Assembly: GCF_900403705.1 (NCBI RefSeq)
Contig: NZ_OUNR01000022.1
Coordinates: 1-64,000, forward strand
DNA length: 64,000 bases
Direction: 5' to 3'
Source: Nitrospira lenta
GTDB lineage: Bacteria > Nitrospirota > Nitrospiria > Nitrospirales > Nitrospiraceae
Position numbers and translations under genes: made by a program. Below, piece by piece: positions 26,063 through 35,409 of the stretch (positions within the stretch are counted from its first letter, which is position 1; each line of letters opens with the position of its first letter). The notes under the pieces are model-generated. The model made no database searches. It was not told the DNA's origin and was given only the letters and a program-made list of their open reading frames with translations.

Positions 26063-26944
26063 ATGCCCGACTTCTCTCGGATCGTGTTCCTCGCCTTGTC
26101 AGGATGTCTTCTCTTCACCGCTTCTCCCGGATTGGCTCACGATAGTGCGGGCCCGGAATCGGCGATCCGCGCGTTAGTCGACGCCAATGCGGCACGCGAC
26201 CTCGACGGCATGTCGCGGTTGATGGCGCACGATGCCGATGCGACCGGCTATACCATCGGCGGGCGAAAATACGTGGGCTGGCCTGAACTGGAGCGGGACA
26301 TTCGCGACGAGTTCGCCTTCGTAGAAAAACTGGAAATGCCCATCACGGACCTGAAAGTGTGGACCAAAGGCAGCCTGGCCTGGTTTGCAATGGAGCTAGA
26401 CTACATCCGCTACGTCAACGAAGGCGGACAGCTTCACCATACCGTGATCCCCTTACGGGAAAGCGGCGTCCTCGAAAAACGCCAGGGGCAATGGCTCCTG
26501 GTCTCATGGCATGAATCGCTCCGGGCTGCCAACTGGCCCGCAGTGGCTCATGCGCAACCTGCGGCTCCGGCTCCACAGCTGGTGGCCGACCCAGGAGTTC
26601 TTCGTGCTCCCGTGACAGACCTCAGCGGCGAGTGGGAAATCCTCGAAGTCGAGGATGATAAGCGCTACAAAGCCACGCTGGATAAGTCCGGCAATGGCCC
26701 CTACACCCAGCACGGCGGACACTTCACCACAACCAAGATTGCCGACCGTCTCTGGCAAGGGACCTGGCAGCAACCGGGCAATGACCGCGAAGGGGCATTT
26801 GAACTCTTGCTGTCGGAGGATGGCACACAGGCCAAAGGCGTCTGGTGGTATTCCCGAGTCGGCACACACAAGAATATTCCCCCGCGGGAACATGGCGGTT
26901 CCTATCAATGGAAGCGGCTCACGCAGCCCCCTGCACACCCATGA
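26063..26944 (+). CDS. Secreted NTF2/SnoaL-like domain protein
   Basis: This 293-residue protein has a signal peptide (cleavage near residue 25, GLAHD). An NTF2-like cone-shaped domain follows (about 30-150), with IRALVDANAARDLDGMSRLMAHDADATGY and a KRQGQWLLVSWHES strand. After a Pro/Ala linker, a second beta-rich domain (about 185-285) resembles extracytoplasmic lipocalin-type folds (GEWEILEVEDDKRYKATL). Such proteins bind small ligands or act as nonspecific isomerase-like domains. It is translated together with the His-rich secreted protein downstream. The specific role is unknown. Confidence 0.75.
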   Translation: MPDFSRIVFLALSGCLLFTASPGLAHDSAGPESAIRALVDANAARDLDGMSRLMAHDADATGYTIGGRKYVGWPELERDIRDEFAFVEKLEMPITDLKVWTKGSLAWFAMELDYIRYVNEGGQLHHTVIPLRESGVLEKRQGQWLLVSWHESLRAANWPAVAHAQPAAPAPQLVADPGVLRAPVTDLSGEWEILEVEDDKRYKATLDKSGNGPYTQHGGHFTTTKIADRLWQGTWQQPGNDREGAFELLLSEDGTQAKGVWWYSRVGTHKNIPPREHGGSYQWKRLTQPPAHP

Positions 26945-27030
26945 AGGATTCTTCCGCACCGGGCATTCCTGCTTCTCCGCATACCCGCGCACAGACATTT
27001 CCGATCGCTTCACCACCTCTGGGAGACTTT

Positions 27031-28029
27031 ATGTATTGGATGCTTGTTCTTATGATCACGATGCTCATGGGCGCTCCCGCATTTGCCGACGGCGGCCATG
27101 ACCACCATGCCGTGCCGACGCTGAAGAATCAGACCACGACCACCGTCACGATTAAGGACGACACCGTCACCCTAACCTTCGGCCCCATCGATCTCCCCAC
27201 CAGCCACGATGGCGACCTGGCCGCCTCGATGCCCAAACATAACTTCCAGCTTCCCGAAGATATGTACATGGTGGGATATAAATCAGCGGTCTTCACCAAA
27301 GAAGGCAAGGAACTCCCCAGAAATTATCTTCACCATATCTTGATGATGAACAACACTAAACCCAGCGTCTCCTGCCAAGGGGAACCGCTATTCTTTGCAG
27401 GCGCCGGCCTGGAAATGACCGAGGCGCGTTTCCCGGATGGGTATGGGGTCAAGCTGGCAAAGGGCGATCATCTGATGTCCGTCGTCGCCTTCTATCACAA
27501 AGCTCCGCCGACGAAAAATGTGATGGCGTCCTTCACCATGTATATGGCGCCGAAATCAAAGCCGGTGAAGGAAATGGAGGTCTATCAGGTAGGCGTGAAT
27601 ATCGTATGCTACAGTAAATTCGGCTCACGCGGCGCGGATCAAACGGACGAAGGCATTGAAATCAGACCGGGAGTCCAGGTCCATACGGCGCCGCTGAAGT
27701 TCTCCATGGACGGATGCGTCAAATTTGCATATCCGCACGGTCACGATGAACTGCTGATGATTGCGCTCGAAGACAGAGTGAACAAGCGCACGCTGCTCCG
27801 GACCGTACCGGATGTGGACCTTGATGGCACCTTCCGGGAATTCCCACCCCACCAGGTCTATAAGGACAGTCACGGATTCTCCGTCATGCAAACGGGCGAG
27901 TACGATATGGTGATGGTCCATCATCATCCGCTGCAGAAGACCGAATTCCAACACGGCATGGGCAACTATCTCCTCTATATGACTCCGGGTGCTTGCCACA
28001 CCACCGATATCGCACGAGCGATTCGCTAA
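27031..28029 (+). CDS. Secreted His-rich protein resembling copper monooxygenase/Nod19-type folds
   Basis: This 332-residue secreted protein has a short signal peptide (cleavage near residue 19, AFADG) directly followed by a GGHDHH motif. Two beta-rich halves follow. Paired histidines occur at YLHHILMMN, HDELL (after YPHG) and MVHHHPLQK, with single histidines and methionines between. The spacing of HH pairs and Met-rich stretches suggests copper binding and recalls the PHM/Nod19 double-domain fold, but I cannot show homology. The start at 27031 has a GGGAG ribosome-binding site; an ATG at 26941 overlaps the upstream stop but would add an odd extension. A strong terminator follows. Confidence 0.65.
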   Translation: MYWMLVLMITMLMGAPAFADGGHDHHAVPTLKNQTTTTVTIKDDTVTLTFGPIDLPTSHDGDLAASMPKHNFQLPEDMYMVGYKSAVFTKEGKELPRNYLHHILMMNNTKPSVSCQGEPLFFAGAGLEMTEARFPDGYGVKLAKGDHLMSVVAFYHKAPPTKNVMASFTMYMAPKSKPVKEMEVYQVGVNIVCYSKFGSRGADQTDEGIEIRPGVQVHTAPLKFSMDGCVKFAYPHGHDELLMIALEDRVNKRTLLRTVPDVDLDGTFREFPPHQVYKDSHGFSVMQTGEYDMVMVHHHPLQKTEFQHGMGNYLLYMTPGACHTTDIARAIR

Positions 28030-28051
28030 GCGCGCCGTTCCCTCGCTCATG

Positions 28052-28103
28052 ACGCCTGCCGGCCTTCGTCCTGTGACGTGAGGCCGGCAGGCGTTTCTTT
28101 TTT
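28052..28103 (+). terminator. Rho-independent terminator
   Basis: A 14-bp perfect stem (ACGCCTGCCGGCCT with its complement at 28081-28094) and a 15-base loop are followed by a T-rich run (TTTCTTTTTT). It ends the transcript of the NTF2-like and His-rich genes. Confidence 0.93.
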
Positions 28104-28372
28104 CGCGTCACACACCAGCCTCCGTCCCAAATTGTTCGTTCAGAAAAGTGCGCGTCGATCACCCCCTACGAAAGAACCGCGCCTACATGTTGATTGAGGC
28201 TGTGATTGAGACGCCGCGATATGGTATTCAAGACGGTAAACCGGCGCGGGGTGCCGCTTTGAAGTCCATCCCCTAGGGGACAGCTCGCGCATCACCGCAC
28301 GCAGAGGATTTTTTATATCTATCCCTCTGGGACTGGGCCGACTCGGCGTCCCCAGCAACACGAAAGTGGTCC
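28104..28372. other. Leader region of the giant signalling gene
   Basis: No gene is seen in these 269 bases between the terminator and the giant fusion gene. An A+T-rich patch (GATTTTTTATATCTATCC, near 28308) could hold the -10 region or an unwinding site. A CCCCTAGGGG palindrome lies near 28268. No ribosome-binding site stands out directly before the ATG at 28373. Confidence 0.4.
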
Positions 28373-31300
28373 ATGCCGCAGAGTGAGCCCATTGCTATCC
28401 TGGTCGTCAATGAACAGGCTGACGAAATCAAGCTCGTCACACTGAGCCTGCGCGGATTCTTCCCCGATTGCCGGGTTGAATCGGTCTATTCCGCCGAAGA
28501 AGCCCTCCGGTGGGTGAATCGTGCTGAGTGGGATCTGATCCTGATTGATGAACGACTCGGGCTCCAGAGTCGTCCGTCGTTGGTGACAACCCTCAGAGAG
28601 CGCCTCCCCACCACCGAGATCGTGCTTCAGACCGACCGGAGCGATTCGACCGCCGCAGTCACGGCGCTGCAAGCCGGCGCCAATTTTCTCCTCTTCAAAA
28701 AATCACCCGCGTTTCTGACCGAATTGGTGCTCTATACCAAAAGCGCCATTGAACAACGCCATCTCCGCGCCACCTTCGCACAGACGCGTGATCGGCATAC
28801 TCGCTTACTGGAAACGCTCACCGATGTGTTCTACGAAGTCGACAAGGATGGGCAGTTTGTCTTCATTAGCCCCGGGATCACCGCACTCCTGGGCTACCAG
28901 CCTGAAGAACTGACCGGCGCACCTTTTTCCAAACTGATTCCCTCCGATCAACAGGCGCACGCAAAATATCGCATCAATGACCGCCGTACCGGCCCGCGGG
29001 CCGCGCGCCGAGTCCTACTTGAATTGCTCAAAAAACATCACGCCACAGACTCCGGCCCCACTCGCGTGCAGACGGAAATCAGCGCCAAGGGGCTCTACGA
29101 TGCACGCCGTCACTATACCGGCACTCTCGGACTCATCCGGGACATGACTGGGCATCTCGCACAGACCGAGACCATTCAGCGCCTTGAAACCAGACTGCTC
29201 GAATCGGATCGCCACCGCGCGATCGCGCAACGTTTGACCAGCTTGTCCCATGATCTGCACGCGCCCCTCTCCGCCGTGTTGACCCACTCCCAGCGACTCC
29301 TGGAAACAATTCGTGAGGCCCAGCTGGATACCCGCCTGGAAAGCCTGACCGTGCAAGCGCGGGAGGCCTCGGCATATGGAGACGCACTGGCTCAGGCCGT
29401 CATTGATGCCGGGCTCACTGAAGATACGCTGGATCAAGCCATTGCCGAAGCCCTGGCTCCCGTTGCTCATCTCAACATCGTGCAGTACCGCGATACCACC
29501 GGGCTCTCGGACATTGGCAGTGTACGAACCATCTGGGTGCGGGTCATTCAGATAGTGGTGATCCAGGCGATTCGCCAGATGGCCGCCCGCCACACGATGC
29601 ATCGACTGGACATTGTCACGCAAATCGTTACGGCTACCGGTGCACCGATCGATTCGGCGCCAGGCCTCTTTCCGGCTCCGGCACCCCGGGAGGTCGAGAT
29701 CCTGATTCAAGAAACCGATTCCGCGGCCACTCTCACGGCCGACTTACTACCAGTCTCCTCGGATCTTATCCAAGCTTATGAAGACATCGGCCAACTACAG
29801 GGCCGCATGGAATGGTTGGCCCCGGCGAGACAGCCGCTCTCAATCCGCTTGTGGCTGCCAATTCATGAAGCGCCTCAGACACCGGAGACACCGGAAGAAG
29901 CGGCGCCAAGCCCGCCCGAGCCACCCGCAGCGGCACCCGTCGACACTCCCGTGGAAGTTCCACTGCCGCCACCTTCAGACACCCCACTCCAGGATCGAAG
30001 GATGGCCGTCCGCGCAGCAGTCCAACTTCCTGCGCGAGTGACCGTCGGGCCCTCAGTACGCGAGGGAACCGTTCACACGCTGAGCCTGACCGGAGCTACC
30101 GTTACCTTGACGGGACCGCTCCCGAATCTGTCTGAGCAATCGGCCTACTTGGTGTTCAAAACCGTCGTCGGAATCCTGGAACTTCACGCCACCATCCACG
30201 AACGCGGCATGCAGACCAAACCATCCGATGACGCAGGAGAGCGCCCGGTCCTCGCATTCGAATTTTCTCCGCCCGGCGAGACTGAACGAAAGGTCCTCGG
30301 CTCCTTTATCGAAGCCGCTCAAGACGGAAGCCTGGCGATCAGCCTTGAGGCGCTGCTGTCACAACCGGATGATGTCGCGCTTCCCGACCAGAGCGGTCCT
30401 GACGGCAGGCTCGTCGACCATCGAGAAGGCATCCGGGTCCGGGTCGCGCTTCCGGTACGGATTGAAGGGGCTCATGAACAGAACCCTGCCGCTCGGCAAC
30501 TCGGACTGGCCGTGAACTTTTCACGCGGAGGAGCCTGCCTGCAGGCCAAAACGCTTCCCGGTCGCGTGGGTGAGACGATCGTCTTGCATTTTCCTCACGG
30601 CAACGGGCAGGGTCATTCGCAACCGCACGAGCCCGCCGCACCCGACGCTGTCCTCCCGGCACAAATCGTGTGGACTGCTCCAGACGCCACCACGCCTTCC
30701 GAGCTACGCCCGACCCACACGGAACCGGGTCAACGCTTCGGCGTCCGTTTCATTGAACTGCCGGCCTTTGCCGAGCGCGAGGTCAATCGCGTCGTCGCCC
30801 AACACATCGGTTCGTCCATCGACTTGGATGGGATCGCCGGCCGTGCGGCCGTTGTCAGCGCCAGACGAGAATGTCGAAATGTGCGCGGCCAAGTCATCGC
30901 CATTACCGATGATCACGCGCGCCATCAGATTTCTCCGAACACGCCCATCGTCATTCTCTCTCCCGGCTTCGGCTGCACCCAGACCGACTACGTGGCCTTG
31001 TCGGAATTCCTGGCGCTCAATCGGCTCCGCGTCCTGCGCTATGACCATAGCAACCATGTTGGACAAAGCGATGGCGATGTCCTCCAGACCACCCTGCGGA
31101 GCATGCAAGCCGATCTCCAAACGGTGCTCGAGTTTGCCCATACGACGTGGCCGACGGCCCCGCTCGTCATTCTGGCCGAAGATGTCGCGGCCCGAGTCGC
31201 ACTGAAAGTCGTCGCGCACCGTCCTGTAGCCCATCTACTGCTGCTGGCCAACCCGGTGCTCGACATTCAGACCGCTCTATCCACGGAGCACCATCATGAT

Positions 31301-32527
31301 CTCCTGGCCGATTACCAGCACGGCCTCCGACGCGGCAGCGGAAATGTGTGGGGTCTCAATGTCAATCTCGATCAGTTTCTGAGCGACATCATCGCCGGTC
31401 ACTATGACACGCTGGCAACGACGGTGACCGATCTGTCCGCACTAACCGTCCCGCTGGTCATTCTGAACTCCCCGTCAGCGGCACCCTCGATGCGGCATTC
31501 CTTTCCCAGCCCGGACGAATCACTTCGAGCCTTACCGGCGATGCCGACCACCGTCTCAATTCCCAGCGCGTTGTCGGTTACCGGTCGGACCTTCGACGCC
31601 CGTTTACTCGCGTCATTCCGCGCGCTCTTCACAGAGATTGCTCGCGTATGCTTCTCCGGAGACGCCCAGCCAGCCATACACACACCGACCAATGCTGATA
31701 TTTCCAAACAGTATCTTCTCGAACGTGAGCGCATTCGGATCCGTCACCACGTCTCACAATCAACTCGGGACGCCTTATGGATCGCGCATCTTGCCCAGCT
31801 TCCGCAGCTCGGCGCGTTGCACTCCCATGCGAGACTGCTGCAAGAACTGTATCAACAGGCTCTTCCGCTTGAACCGGGCATGCGCATTCTGGATATCGGC
31901 TGCGGCGCGGGAGAATTCGCGCACACCCTCGTCATCAATCATATGTATCACCTGCTCCACGCATCACATGCACCGCAACGCGCCATCCACTATGTCGGCA
32001 TCGACCAGTCTCAGGAAACGGTAGCCTCGGCGGAACAAGCCTTCACAGTGCTGCATCAAGAGTTACAATCTATGTTTTCCAAGGTCGCCGCGCCGACGGC
32101 CGGGGTGACGACTGAGTGGGGAACCCACATCCCGTCCTCACATGATTCCGCCGACCGGATCGTCAGTCATCTCGCGCTATCCTTTACCTCCTCTCCACTC
32201 ACCTTTCTACGGCAAGCGGTCCGGACGCTCACGCAAGAGGGACGCCTCATCGTGACCTGTGTGCAGCCGCACACAGACCTGGCCACGCTCTATCGTGAAC
32301 AACTTCATCACGCCGGGCAGGATGAGTTGTCCCCTGCAGCCCAAATTTTCCTCCACTATCTCGGACGGCTCCACGAAGCGATTCGCCATGGACTGCTGCA
32401 CTCCTTTGATCGAGCACAACTGTCCGACCTCTTGACCCATGCCGGGGCAACCCCCATTCGAATCGTGCCCGTCCTGAATGGACAACTCCTCCTCGCTACC
32501 GCCCGAAAGGGGAAATCCGCTGGCTGA
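28373..32527 (+). CDS. Giant fusion: receiver-PAS-degenerate kinase-PilZ-PilZ-LuxD-like hydrolase-SAM methyltransferase
   Basis: This is a 1384-residue soluble protein. Residues 1-125 are a CheY-like receiver with phospho-acceptor D59 and K109/K110; its acidic pocket is N13-E14 instead of DD. A PAS domain occupies about 144-265. Residues 275-497 follow a histidine-kinase layout with an H-box at H293, but no N-box or glycine-rich ATP lid is recognisable. After a Pro-rich linker come two PilZ domains (about 541-665 with R542, R543 and R547; about 682-812 with R684, R688 and NFSRGG at 715-720), which bind c-di-GMP in other proteins. Residues 815-1090 resemble the LuxD acyl-transferase fold (GFG at 865, YDHSNHVGQS at 890) but have D937 at the nucleophile position. 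Residues about 1130-1380 are a class I methyltransferase (LDIGCGAGE from 1173). Domain assignments rest on motifs. Confidence 0.85.
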   Translation: MPQSEPIAILVVNEQADEIKLVTLSLRGFFPDCRVESVYSAEEALRWVNRAEWDLILIDERLGLQSRPSLVTTLRERLPTTEIVLQTDRSDSTAAVTALQAGANFLLFKKSPAFLTELVLYTKSAIEQRHLRATFAQTRDRHTRLLETLTDVFYEVDKDGQFVFISPGITALLGYQPEELTGAPFSKLIPSDQQAHAKYRINDRRTGPRAARRVLLELLKKHHATDSGPTRVQTEISAKGLYDARRHYTGTLGLIRDMTGHLAQTETIQRLETRLLESDRHRAIAQRLTSLSHDLHAPLSAVLTHSQRLLETIREAQLDTRLESLTVQAREASAYGDALAQAVIDAGLTEDTLDQAIAEALAPVAHLNIVQYRDTTGLSDIGSVRTIWVRVIQIVVIQAIRQMAARHTMHRLDIVTQIVTATGAPIDSAPGLFPAPAPREVEILIQETDSAATLTADLLPVSSDLIQAYEDIGQLQGRMEWLAPARQPLSIRLWLPIHEAPQTPETPEEAAPSPPEPPAAAPVDTPVEVPLPPPSDTPLQDRRMAVRAAVQLPARVTVGPSVREGTVHTLSLTGATVTLTGPLPNLSEQSAYLVFKTVVGILELHATIHERGMQTKPSDDAGERPVLAFEFSPPGETERKVLGSFIEAAQDGSLAISLEALLSQPDDVALPDQSGPDGRLVDHREGIRVRVALPVRIEGAHEQNPAARQLGLAVNFSRGGACLQAKTLPGRVGETIVLHFPHGNGQGHSQPHEPAAPDAVLPAQIVWTAPDATTPSELRPTHTEPGQRFGVRFIELPAFAEREVNRVVAQHIGSSIDLDGIAGRAAVVSARRECRNVRGQVIAITDDHARHQISPNTPIVILSPGFGCTQTDYVALSEFLALNRLRVLRYDHSNHVGQSDGDVLQTTLRSMQADLQTVLEFAHTTWPTAPLVILAEDVAARVALKVVAHRPVAHLLLLANPVLDIQTALSTEHHHDLLADYQHGLRRGSGNVWGLNVNLDQFLSDIIAGHYDTLATTVTDLSALTVPLVILNSPSAAPSMRHSFPSPDESLRALPAMPTTVSIPSALSVTGRTFDARLLASFRALFTEIARVCFSGDAQPAIHTPTNADISKQYLLERERIRIRHHVSQSTRDALWIAHLAQLPQLGALHSHARLLQELYQQALPLEPGMRILDIGCGAGEFAHTLVINHMYHLLHASHAPQRAIHYVGIDQSQETVASAEQAFTVLHQELQSMFSKVAAPTAGVTTEWGTHIPSSHDSADRIVSHLALSFTSSPLTFLRQAVRTLTQEGRLIVTCVQPHTDLATLYREQLHHAGQDELSPAAQIFLHYLGRLHEAIRHGLLHSFDRAQLSDLLTHAGATPIRIVPVLNGQLLLATARKGKSAG

Positions 32528-32636
32528 AACCTCAGTCGGTGTGTATACTCGCCCCTGTTACCAAACATCCTCTTCTTCCCCGATTCCCCGGCCTCATGCC
32601 TGGAAAGAGGAAGCACGACTACTCCTCTGGATAGAT

Positions 32637-33908
32637 ATGACTGACCACCCTCTTCGCCAGGTTACCCCTTCATCCATCACGCTCACTCCCCTCCAGAGAC
32701 TAACCCGGTTTGCCCAGGATATGGGAACATTCACGGACCGCACCGTGATCGCCGAGCGCATTCTTTTCGAACTCTGTGACGCGACCTCCTCCCACCAAGG
32801 CGCGCTGTACTTGCTGGATCGTGAGCATGATCAATATGAGCGTATGATGACCCTCGGCATGTCGAACTCATCGACGGCGTTTCCCTCCTTGGCTTCGGCT
32901 CATCCGCTCATTCAATCACTCGCCCGTGAACATCATATTCTCTCGATTGCAGACGTAGCGGATATCCCCCCGATCACGCCGAAACTAGCCGCCGCCTTAC
33001 AGGCAGTCCACTCGTCATTGGCCATCCCGCTTCTCAACAAAAGCCGATTGATCGCCGTGGCGTTGCTAGGTATCCCCTCAGGCCGTCCGCTCGATCATGC
33101 GGATGGACGGGACCTGCTCACCGCTCTGGCACAGAGCGGGGCTAATGCCCTGGATTCCATCCTGGTGAACGACGATCTCCACCAGTCTCAAACGCTCATG
33201 CGCCGCACCGACCGACTCCGCTCGTTGGAAATCATCGCCGGCGGGTTTGCTCACGAAATCAGGAATCCCCTGACGTCGATCAAAACTTTTATCCAGTTGG
33301 CCCCGGAACGAAAGGACGACTCGGAATTTATTCATGACTTCAGCCGCATCGTGCTGGACGACGTGCACCGGATCGAACGGCTGATTCAGGAAATTCTGGA
33401 CTACGCCCGCTACATGGAGCCGAAGTTGACGGATGAGGATCTTAACGAGATCGTGACCTCCTGCCTGTACTTCATCGAAGTAAAGGCGGACAGCAAGCGG
33501 ATCAAGATTGAAAAACAGTTGGCGTCTGAGCTTCCTCGTGTCATGTTAGATCGTCAACAAATAAAGCAGGTCCTGTTGAACCTGTTGCTCAACGCCATCG
33601 ACGCAATGGGCGACGGTGGCGGGCAGCTGAGGGTTCGCACGCACCGCATCACGAAACCGGGGACAGCGGTGTGGACCCAGATTGAGATTGAAGATAGTGG
33701 TCCGGGTATTTCCAAGGTCAATCTGGAGCATATCTTCGATCCGTTCTTCACCACGAAGCACACCAGCGGTGAGCATGCGGGGACGGGCTTGGGATTGACG
33801 ATTGTGCATCAGATTATCCAAGAGCATCACGGTGAAATTCAGGTCGAGAGCACCGAGGGAGTGGGAACCACGTTTTCCGTGAATCTTCCGGCCCTCCCAA
33901 TAGACTAG
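32637..33908 (+). CDS. GAF-domain sensor histidine kinase (NtrB-like)
   Basis: This 423-residue soluble histidine kinase has an N-terminal GAF domain (about 15-175), the HisKA dimerisation helix pair with H-box FAHEIRNPLTS (phospho-acceptor H206), and a HATPase domain. The HATPase domain shows the N-box LLNLLLNAIDAM, G1 DSGPGI, F-box DPFFTTK and G2 GTGLGLTIV. No membrane segment is seen, so the signal is cytoplasmic. The open frame extends 53 codons into the end of the giant gene, but the ATG at 32637 is the sensible start. Its stop is seven bases before the GTG start of the NtrC-like regulator, its likely partner. Confidence 0.93.
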   Translation: MTDHPLRQVTPSSITLTPLQRLTRFAQDMGTFTDRTVIAERILFELCDATSSHQGALYLLDREHDQYERMMTLGMSNSSTAFPSLASAHPLIQSLAREHHILSIADVADIPPITPKLAAALQAVHSSLAIPLLNKSRLIAVALLGIPSGRPLDHADGRDLLTALAQSGANALDSILVNDDLHQSQTLMRRTDRLRSLEIIAGGFAHEIRNPLTSIKTFIQLAPERKDDSEFIHDFSRIVLDDVHRIERLIQEILDYARYMEPKLTDEDLNEIVTSCLYFIEVKADSKRIKIEKQLASELPRVMLDRQQIKQVLLNLLLNAIDAMGDGGGQLRVRTHRITKPGTAVWTQIEIEDSGPGISKVNLEHIFDPFFTTKHTSGEHAGTGLGLTIVHQIIQEHHGEIQVESTEGVGTTFSVNLPALPID

Positions 33909-33915
33909 GAGTACT

Positions 33916-35346
33916 GTGGAAAGTCCAGCCATGAAAAAACGCGTTCTCTTGATCGATGACGAAGCCCGCGTCCGAACGTCACTGAAGATGGTGCTCGAGC
34001 CTAACTACGAAATCCTCCAGGCTGCGGATGCCCAGGAAGGTCTCGATACGTTTAGAAAAGAAGGGCCCGATCTGGTTCTGCTCGATGTCGTTCTCCCAGG
34101 GACCGACGGACTGGCCGTGTTGGAAACACTACGTTCTGAAAGCCGGATGACGCCCGTGATCATGCTCACGGGCACCAAGTCTGTCAAAACCGCCGTCGAT
34201 GCGATGAAGCTGGGCGCCGCCGACTATTTATCCAAACCCTTTGATGTCGAAGAATTGCGCATTGTCGTGGATCGAGCGCTGAGCTCGCAAGCGCTCGAAC
34301 GGGAAGTGAAACAACTCCGAGCGCAAGTCGTCCAGCGCTATGCCTTTCACAACCTCATCGGCAAGAGCCAGGGGATGCAGGAAATCTACGCGAAGATCGA
34401 ACAAGTGGCGGACAGCCGAACCACGGTGCTAATTACCGGCGAAAGCGGAACCGGAAAAGAGCTCGTCGCCAAAGCCCTGCACTACAATAGCGGGCGACGT
34501 GAACGGCCCTTTATTGCGCTAAATTGCGCGGCCCTCCCGGAAACGCTGATTGAGAGCGAGCTCTTTGGCCACGAGAAAGGCTCCTTTACCGATGCCACAG
34601 CCAGGCGTGTCGGGCAATTTGAACTCGCCAATACCGGCACCTTGTTTCTGGATGAAATCGGCGATCTCAGCGCCATGACGCAAGCCAAGCTCCTGAGAGT
34701 GCTCCAAGAACGGGAGTTTACGAGAATCGGCGGCGTCCAATCGATCAAGGTCGATGTCCGAATCGTCGCCGCCACTAACAGAAATCTCGAAGACATGGTG
34801 CGCAAGGGACAATTTCGAGAAGATCTCTACTACCGCATCAACGTCATTTCGCTGTTTCTTCCGCCGCTCCGTGAACGTGGAGAAGACATTCCCCTGCTCG
34901 CCAAGCATTTCCTTGCCAAACGAGTCGAGGAAGAGAAACGCCCGCATATCGAATTCGGGAAAGAAGCCCTAGAGGTCCTGACGCGCTATCCTTGGCCGGG
35001 AAATGTCCGGGAAATGGAAAATATCATCGAGCAGGCCTTCATCTGGTCGCAGAATTGCCCGCAGATTACCCAGGAACATCTGCCGACCATCATGAAAAGC
35101 GACTCGCGATCATCCTCACTCCGCGATGACACCCTTGCCGGCCGGATGTCTCTTGAAAAAGCGGTCATGGAATTCGAGCGGGAAATCATTCTCGATGCCT
35201 TAAAACGAACAAACTATGTCCAGACCCACGCAGCCAATCTCTTAGGAATCAGCCGGCGGATGCTGAAATACCGGATGGACACCTTAGGAATTGGCCGACC
35301 GGACAGTGGGAACAGCCAAGAGCCAGATCCTCCCGTGCAGGAATAA
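33916..35346 (+). CDS. Sigma-54-dependent response regulator (NtrC family)
   Basis: This 476-residue transcription activator has a receiver (about 6-125; phospho-acceptor D57), an AAA+ sigma-54 activation domain (about 150-385) and a Fis-type helix-turn-helix at the end (AANLLGISRRMLKYRMDTLGI region, about 440-462). Walker A is GESGTGKE. The sigma-54-contacting GAFTGA loop reads GSFTDA, changed at two places but with its Phe-Thr intact. The GTG at 33916 follows AGGAG; an ATG five codons later (33931) is an alternative. It should activate sigma-54 promoters when phosphorylated by the kinase encoded just upstream. Confidence 0.94.
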   Translation: MESPAMKKRVLLIDDEARVRTSLKMVLEPNYEILQAADAQEGLDTFRKEGPDLVLLDVVLPGTDGLAVLETLRSESRMTPVIMLTGTKSVKTAVDAMKLGAADYLSKPFDVEELRIVVDRALSSQALEREVKQLRAQVVQRYAFHNLIGKSQGMQEIYAKIEQVADSRTTVLITGESGTGKELVAKALHYNSGRRERPFIALNCAALPETLIESELFGHEKGSFTDATARRVGQFELANTGTLFLDEIGDLSAMTQAKLLRVLQEREFTRIGGVQSIKVDVRIVAATNRNLEDMVRKGQFREDLYYRINVISLFLPPLRERGEDIPLLAKHFLAKRVEEEKRPHIEFGKEALEVLTRYPWPGNVREMENIIEQAFIWSQNCPQITQEHLPTIMKSDSRSSSLRDDTLAGRMSLEKAVMEFEREIILDALKRTNYVQTHAANLLGISRRMLKYRMDTLGIGRPDSGNSQEPDPPVQE

Positions 35347-35409
35347 CACACCTCCCTGTATCGACCGCGTCATTTTCAACACAGAGACGAAACTCTTTCG
35401 TCCAGCCAG

